Assembly (NCBI GenBank): GCA_023436495.1
Contig: JAEZIT010000103.1
Location: 1 to 10,647 of the forward strand
DNA: 10,647 nt
Reading direction: 5' to 3'
Origin: Acidobacteriota bacterium
Lineage (GTDB): Bacteria; Acidobacteriota; Blastocatellia; Pyrinomonadales; Pyrinomonadaceae
Under the pieces are notes generated by a model that made no database searches, was not told the origin of the DNA, and saw nothing but the letters and a program-made list of their open reading frames with translations. The position numbers were made by a program, and so were the translations under genes. Positions 7,309-10,647 of this stretch are shown one piece after another (position 1 is the stretch's first letter; each line of letters starts with the position of its first letter).

Positions 7309-8075
7309 CTCGCGCTGCCTCCTTCGCCGACCAACAGCTCCCGGGCTTCTTTCATTCTGTTTCGTATCGTCCGCGACGTCACACCCAGCGCACGCTCGAT
7401 CGTCGGCTCGCGCGGATCCTTACTTTCTATTTTCCAGCCTTCGCTGATCAATACCACTATCTGCTGCGTCTGCCGCGGCAGGCGGCGTAATTCGCTCCGC
7501 AGTACCAGCAGACCTTCCGGCGTCATCTCGCCCGAATCTATTCGTTCGATCGCTGCGTACCCGTTGTCTTCCTCGGCGTCGAGTATGACATTGGCCTGTT
7601 CCCGGTTAATGTCCTTAAACAGCCCGCTTAGAACGGTCTTGGCCTCGCTCAGAATAAAAGCAGCGAAATTCACCTCAGCGTAATCTGCCGCGTCCGAACC
7701 CGGTGCTCTGAGCTTTCGGATCAGCGTCATTCCGACACTTTGTACGAGGTCTTCAAAATTATTACCGATTCTGGCAAACTTCTTCAGATAGCGTGCCATT
7801 CGGACATTAAGTGCTAAGTACAACGCCTCAATTTCCGGACCGTCGTCGCGTGCGAACGCTTCGCGCAGGAGATATACGATCGTTTCGTCAAATAGGAAAT
7901 CCGCGGCGTCTCTATTCTTAACCTGAAATTCGGCAAATAGTTCGCCGCTCCGCATTGAACACGCATGTTTGACCTGCAGTTCGACCTCCGGCCTTCGGAC
8001 GTATAATTCCTGTTTGTCTTTCGTGCGTTTTGTAAGCGGCCTAACCGCAGTCGAACCAGTGTCGCTTTCGCTCAC
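7305..8075 (-). CDS. Sigma-70-like (ECF-type) RNA polymerase sigma factor
   Basis: A 256-residue protein with sigma-factor architecture. A region 2-like segment at about 83-155 contains ARYLKKFARIGNNFEDLVQSV, where FEDLVQ is the usual region 2.2 signature. A region 4-like segment at about 190-248 contains LRRLPRQTQQIVVLI, then TIERALGVTSRTIRNRMKEA, a helix-turn-helix expected to read a -35 element. The first 80 residues and a 12-residue insert before the last helix-turn-helix (SEGWKIESKDPR) are unlike minimal ECF factors. It begins with GTG at 8075, preceded by GAGGAG at 7 nt. It is the first gene of the operon with the HTH and ImmA-helicase genes, so it may direct its own cassette. Sigma function is likely from two domains; its promoter is unknown. 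Confidence 0.8.
   Translation of the reverse strand: MSESDTGSTAVRPLTKRTKDKQELYVRRPEVELQVKHACSMRSGELFAEFQVKNRDAADFLFDETIVYLLREAFARDDGPEIEALYLALNVRMARYLKKFARIGNNFEDLVQSVGMTLIRKLRAPGSDAADYAEVNFAAFILSEAKTVLSGLFKDINREQANVILDAEEDNGYAAIERIDSGEMTPEGLLVLRSELRRLPRQTQQIVVLISEGWKIESKDPREPTIERALGVTSRTIRNRMKEARELLVGEGGSAR
7318..7324 (-). promoter_or_regulatory. Ribosome binding site of the HTH gene inside the sigma gene
   Basis: The minus strand reads AAGGAGG 9 nt before the HTH ATG, within the last codons (Glu-Gly-Gly) of the sigma gene. It supports the start at 7308 and the ATGA overlap. Confidence 0.75.
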
Positions 8076-8097
8076 CTGAATTCTCCTCTATGTATAA

Positions 8098-8161
8098 TTA
8101 ACGTCCGCCCGGAAAAGCGGAAATCCTCTCGAAAAGATGTTGCTGGATCGTGGGACGTTAA
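8098..8161. repeat. 9-bp inverted repeat TTAACGTCC / GGACGTTAA flanking 46 bp upstream of the sigma gene
   Basis: TTAACGTCC at 8098-8106 is the exact reverse complement of GGACGTTAA at 8153-8161. The near arm is 10 bp upstream of the sigma ribosome site. Two arms 55 bp apart could be paired operator half-sites for the HTH protein, or the base of an mRNA stem. In about 320 bp a 9-bp pair can arise by chance, so this is only suggestive. Confidence 0.35.
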
Positions 8162-8320
8162 AGGCTGTTAGTCGGTCGATGATCGTTATTCGTAATACAT
8201 CAATGTCTTGTTTTCCACAGTTTTGCATTCTCGTTTCTCCGATCCATGCCGCCGTGGTGAAATTTCCTACCGTAAAATGCCGCCGATATCATACTCCAAA
8301 TTTCTCCGCGACGCATTTAT

Positions 8321-8349
8321 TTGCCTAGGGCCTTCGTTGGGCATAATAT
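8321..8349 (+). promoter_or_regulatory. Possible promoter of the cupin gene
   Basis: TTGCCT (8321-8326) and TAATAT (8344-8349), spaced 17 bp, each match four of six sigma-70 consensus positions. A start near 8357 would give a leader of roughly 45 nt before the ATG at 8401. This is a weak call by eye. Confidence 0.3.
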
Positions 8350-8400
8350 AGAACTTCAAGCTTAAAAGTAACACTCACTATTATTTATCGAGAGGTGAAA

Positions 8401-8799
8401 ATGAAGGGATTCAAAACTAACATCGAAAATGACACGCTCGAAAACGCCAATTTCCGAAAGGTCCTCTATACCGGAAAGCACACACAATTGGTATTGATGA
8501 GCCTTTTACCGAACGAAGAGATCGGTCTCGAAACTCACAGTGGAAACGATCAGTTCCTGCGTTTCGAAGGCGGCCGCGGCAAATGCTTTATCGACGATGC
8601 CGAATATGAGGTCGGCGATGGCGATTGCGTGATCGTGCCCGCCGGCGCGAAACACAACGTTGTCAATGTATCCGATTCCGAACCGTTGCGTCTCTATACG
8701 CTATATTCCCCTCCGCATCACAAGGACGGCATAGTGCGGACAACAAAAGCGGATGCCGAAGAGCGCGACGAGGAGTTTGACGGAACGACGACCGAATAG
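8401..8799 (+). CDS. Small cupin-domain protein
   Basis: A 132-residue single-domain cupin, complete in length for its family of small stand-alone cupins. The second cupin motif is exact: GDCVIVPAGAKHNVVN, with the metal-binding His in AKH. The first motif is the variant IGLETHSGNDQFLRFEGG, in which E, H and Q are likely metal ligands. The C-terminal end (LYTLYSPPHHKDG, then a charged acidic tail ending FDGTTTE) is typical of a widely distributed bacterial group of unknown substrate, sometimes annotated as mannose-6-phosphate isomerase-like. No signal peptide. The ATG at 8401 is chosen because GAGAGG ends 5 nt before it; a GTG two codons earlier overlaps that site. It is transcribed away from the sigma operon. 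Confidence 0.85.
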   Translation: MKGFKTNIENDTLENANFRKVLYTGKHTQLVLMSLLPNEEIGLETHSGNDQFLRFEGGRGKCFIDDAEYEVGDGDCVIVPAGAKHNVVNVSDSEPLRLYTLYSPPHHKDGIVRTTKADAEERDEEFDGTTTE

Positions 8800-8813
8800 T
8801 TTTGCCTATTCGG
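8792..8813. terminator. Hairpin built from the two converging stop codons
   Basis: CCGAATAG (8792-8799) and CTATTCGG (8806-8813) form a perfect 8-bp stem with a 6-nt loop. The left arm contains the cupin TAG and the right arm contains the TAG of the opposing gene. It may end transcription in both directions, but no T-run follows on either side, so terminator function is uncertain. Confidence 0.4.
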
Positions 8814-9318
8814 GATAGCCCGCTTCGCCCGGCCGTTTGATCGTTACGGTATAAGCTCCGGAATTGTCCGTGTAGTCCGTATCGTTTATGGTCAGGTAAA
8901 TATTGTCGCGCACCGCGACGCGGCAGATGGTATGGCATTTGAATGGCTTTCCGTCGAGGCCGATCTTAGCCAACAGCATCCCTTGCGGCAGTTCAGGAGC
9001 CGGCGAGCCTTCCCCGGCGGATGACCCTGTGCCCATCGGCGTCGACGTGACGCCGCCGCCGAGGTCCACGCGCCCTGACGCCATGATCGCGACCGGCCCG
9101 CGGCCGACGGCCTGCCAGCCCGCTTCATTTCCGGCAAGGTCGAACGTCCCCGTCGCCGTTACGCGCGATTCTGCCGCGGGTGCGACGGCAACTTCCGAGT
9201 TCTTTGGATACAGTGACTTTGCATTCGGGTCATATGGCAAAAAGACCCTATATAATACCGACCCAGCAATCACTACGATTGCTCCGATTGCTATAAAATG
9301 AGGCAGCCTGAGTTTCAT
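8806..9318 (-). CDS. Membrane-anchored PA-IL (LecA)-like protein
   Basis: A 170-residue protein with an N-terminal hydrophobic anchor or uncleaved signal (about 6-27), a proline/alanine-containing spacer, and an outer domain from about 52. This domain resembles the calcium-dependent galactose lectin PA-IL (LecA) and its broader family. It shows a GWQAVGRGPVAIMASGRVDLGG stretch in two strands, TSTPMGTG, a GMLLAKIG strand, then YLTINDTDYTDNSGAYTVTI. In that last stretch N145/D146 and D151/N152 occupy the usual calcium/sugar loop. It probably sits on the outside of the cytoplasmic membrane or in the periplasm and could bind sugar, but binding is inferred. There is no lipobox. The ATG at 9318 is chosen because the anchor starts directly there; an upstream ATG at 9363 would add 15 polar residues. 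Neither has a strong ribosome site. Confidence 0.72.
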   Translation of the reverse strand: MKLRLPHFIAIGAIVVIAGSVLYRVFLPYDPNAKSLYPKNSEVAVAPAAESRVTATGTFDLAGNEAGWQAVGRGPVAIMASGRVDLGGGVTSTPMGTGSSAGEGSPAPELPQGMLLAKIGLDGKPFKCHTICRVAVRDNIYLTINDTDYTDNSGAYTVTIKRPGEAGYPE

Positions 9319-9375
9319 CTTTTTCGAGAAATTATTTGTGCAACCCCGCCCACTATCCGGCATCTAAGTCAGCAC

Positions 9376-9501
9376 TGGGGGTGATATTATGATAAATAAT
9401 CTTACAGAGGTAAGTAGTAATTAACCGTGCCGTGTCTTTTTTCGGCACGCATTTTACGCTAGGCGGCGGATTCCTAAAGGAAACGCCGCCTTTCGCGTTT
9501 T
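9376..9501 (+). ncRNA. Candidate small transcript: 11-codon leader-like ORF plus two hairpins
   Basis: GGGGGTGA (9377-9384) matches the ideal GGAGGTGA in seven of eight positions and sits 4 nt before an ATG at 9389. That ATG opens an 11-residue ORF (MINNLTEVSSN, stop at 9422-9424). A 7-bp hairpin CGTGCCG/CGGCACG follows at once (9426-9449), then an 8-bp GC-rich hairpin (9461-9491) with a T-rich tail. The layout resembles a tiny peptide gene or a leader with its terminator, but no larger + strand gene follows. The same hairpins may instead serve the minus-strand gene ending at 9510. The transcript is a proposal. Confidence 0.3.
9461..9501. terminator. Strong GC-rich hairpin, likely terminator
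   Basis: AGGCGGCG (9461-9468) pairs perfectly with CGCCGCCT (9484-9491). Inside, TTCC and GGAA pair around TAAA. On the + strand the tail is TTCGCGTTTT, a moderate terminator tail. On the minus strand it lies about 18 nt after the stop of the glycosyltransferase-like gene, a usual terminator position, but lacks a T-run in that direction. Confidence 0.6.
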
Positions 9502-9509
9502 GAACACTT

Positions 9510-10647
9510 TTATCGCTTTATCAGCTCCATTTCCCAGTCCGGATTTATCGGGATCTTCACTGCGGTCCCTGCCGGTGTTTGTTTAAAGCGCTCGGCATGT
9601 GCTGCAAAGTCCATGTCCTTCAGCTGAGGCTGGCGCCAGTCCAACATTGCCCCGGCCAGCACCGTAAGAAGCAGTATACAGGCAGCTGCTCTTAACTTCC
9701 CACGCTCCCGTCCGACAAGCGAGATAAGAGTCAAATAAAAGAACATCGCGGGAATGAACCAATAACGAAGCGCGATATTGTTCGACGCGATGGCTTCCCA
9801 CTGACCCGGCTGCAGCGTCACCGCAGGTGAATAAAGCGCCGCCGCGACGATCAGCGCCGAATAGATTCCTAACAGCCGCAGTTCGGTCGTGCCTTTCCAA
9901 ATAACCCCTGCGAAAAATCCGATCGCGCATGCCGCCGCTAAATAGGGTATGGCACCCGTCCAAAAACCTGCATCGGCGATCCGGTCGAAGCCGCTGCCGC
10001 CGATCAACGGCCCGGCGGCGAGGTGCCTGCCTACGATTCGAGCAAAAGCTTCAAATCCGGCGCCGCGATCAGACTGTATCGCTCGGACGCTCGTCATCAA
10101 GAAGTAAGCCTGTACCCCACATCCGGCTGCGGTGGCTGCGATCATCGGTATCAATCGACTTTCGCGCTTTATCAAATACGTGAGTACCATCACCGGCAGC
10201 AGCAAAAAACAAAATGGCCCGCTTACACCCGACAGCGAAGCGGTTGCCGTGTCAATAACCTTTCCTGAGATGCTCTTCGGCGCCGCCGCGATCACCATCA
10301 GCATCGTCAGAAAGGCCAGATGCCATTGTGAATTGGTGACGTTGGCAAAAACCTCCCACGAATGCGGCATTGCCAGGTAAAGAAATGCCGCCGCCGCCCG
10401 CCATCGCACGTCCGGAATGAGAGTTTCCATCCTCGGCGACAGAATAAAAAGCGCAACAGCGACCTGAACTGCTAGTGCCAAGAGATTGAACGCCAACGGA
10501 GCGTATTCGAGCGGCACTGCCTGGCTTATCAAAGCCGCCGCGCGAGAAAATGTCTGGATATAACCTGCCTCCGGTGTCACGAATGGCTGGAGTACACCAT
10601 GATTGTACGCGTCCGCGTACCAGTTCCGGCCGTCTTCTGCCCAGAAC
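9510..10647 (-). CDS. Polytopic membrane protein, glycosyltransferase-like (N-terminus outside the window)
   Basis: The frame stays open to the right edge, so the gene is partial. The GTG at 10580 is not the start: the 22 upstream codons continue the protein as FWAEDGRNWYADAYNHG, the conserved first extracytoplasmic loop of a family of multi-spanning membrane proteins. The following TPEAGYIQTFSRAAALI matches the family's Pro-Tyr/Glu-x-Gly-Tyr segment. About eight further hydrophobic helices follow, then a short periplasmic or cytosolic tail (INPDWEMELIKR). The ED pair in FWAEDG resembles the acidic catalytic loop of lipid-linked-sugar (GT-C fold) glycosyltransferases. A role in adding sugars from polyprenyl-phosphate donors to envelope polymers is therefore plausible but unproven. 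Confidence 0.75.
   Translation of the reverse strand, partial: FWAEDGRNWYADAYNHGVLQPFVTPEAGYIQTFSRAAALISQAVPLEYAPLAFNLLALAVQVAVALFILSPRMETLIPDVRWRAAAAFLYLAMPHSWEVFANVTNSQWHLAFLTMLMVIAAAPKSISGKVIDTATASLSGVSGPFCFLLLPVMVLTYLIKRESRLIPMIAATAAGCGVQAYFLMTSVRAIQSDRGAGFEAFARIVGRHLAAGPLIGGSGFDRIADAGFWTGAIPYLAAACAIGFFAGVIWKGTTELRLLGIYSALIVAAALYSPAVTLQPGQWEAIASNNIALRYWFIPAMFFYLTLISLVGRERGKLRAAACILLLTVLAGAMLDWRQPQLKDMDFAAHAERFKQTPAGTAVKIPINPDWEMELIKR

Larger units (their letters stand above)
8076..8394. other. Divergent intergenic region between the sigma operon and the cupin gene
   Basis: About 320 bp with no convincing gene. Next to the sigma start are its ribosome site (8083-8088, minus strand) and the left arm of a 9-bp inverted repeat (8098-8106 with 8153-8161). 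A shorter hairpin TCCGC-N8-GCGGA (8104-8121) overlaps that arm. The right side is AT-richer and holds a weak + strand promoter candidate for the cupin. I found no clear -35/-10 pair for the sigma operon, which would fit an operon read by its own alternative sigma factor, though absence of a visible promoter is weak evidence. Confidence 0.5.

Noticed and set aside
8089..8106. Resemblance to the Deinococcus radiation-response motif recognised by DdrO (TATGT...ACGT)
   Set aside because: The half-site spacing is 7 rather than about 5 bp and the right half departs from the consensus, so it cannot be called an RDRM site.
8211..8219. TTTTCCACA matches the DnaA-box consensus TTWTNCACA
   Set aside because: Only one copy is present, with no cluster of boxes, no AT-rich unwinding region and no dnaA/dnaN nearby, so an origin is not supported.
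8137..8328. 63-codon + strand open frame in the divergent spacer
   Set aside because: No ribosome site, no recognisable domain and an irregular composition; it is in the region expected to hold promoters.
9319..9363. Starting the PA-IL-like protein at the ATG at 9363
   Set aside because: The 15 added residues are polar with a Cys and would push the membrane anchor inwards; the anchor begins naturally at the ATG at 9318. The alternative is not fully excluded.

Overview
The window is bacterial chromosomal DNA of moderate GC, with AGGAGG-type ribosome binding sites on most genes. A soil bacterium, perhaps an acidobacterium, would fit the gene mix (DUF4239, a VTDPPDP-type lactate/malate dehydrogenase, a PA-IL-like protein), but this placement is weak and rests on recall of similar proteins. 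No rRNA, tRNA, CRISPR array, transposase or integrase was seen.

Left part (1-2235, + strand): the C-terminal end of a zinc-type alcohol dehydrogenase cut by the window edge, a four-helix DUF4239 membrane protein, and an unusual lactate/malate-dehydrogenase-family enzyme. The last gene converges, with only 3 bp between stops, on a minus-strand DNA-metabolism block.

Central block (2239-8075, all - strand), read from 8075 downwards: a sigma-70-like factor (GTG start), an XRE-like helix-turn-helix protein overlapping it by 4 nt (ATGA), and, 5 bp further on, a 1126-residue fusion. The fusion joins an ImmA/IrrE zinc metallopeptidase, a complete UvrD/Rep superfamily 1 helicase, and a RecB/AddB-type nuclease-like domain. 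That last domain keeps four Fe-S-type cysteines but seems to have lost its catalytic acids. A clear rho-independent terminator follows. After it comes a two-gene unit of a basic 93-residue unknown protein and an intact DEDDy PolB-like 3'-5' exonuclease. The sigma/HTH/ImmA-UvrD cassette is the most interesting part: it looks like a self-regulated DNA-damage or invader response module, in which the peptidase may cleave the adjacent HTH protein as ImmA cleaves ImmR or IrrE cleaves DdrO. That function is inferred.

Right part (8076-10647): a 325-bp divergent spacer, a small cupin (+), a convergent membrane-anchored PA-IL (LecA)-like protein (-), and a 190-bp spacer. The spacer holds an 11-codon ORF with a near-perfect Shine-Dalgarno followed by two strong hairpins. 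The window ends inside a polytopic glycosyltransferase-like membrane protein (-).
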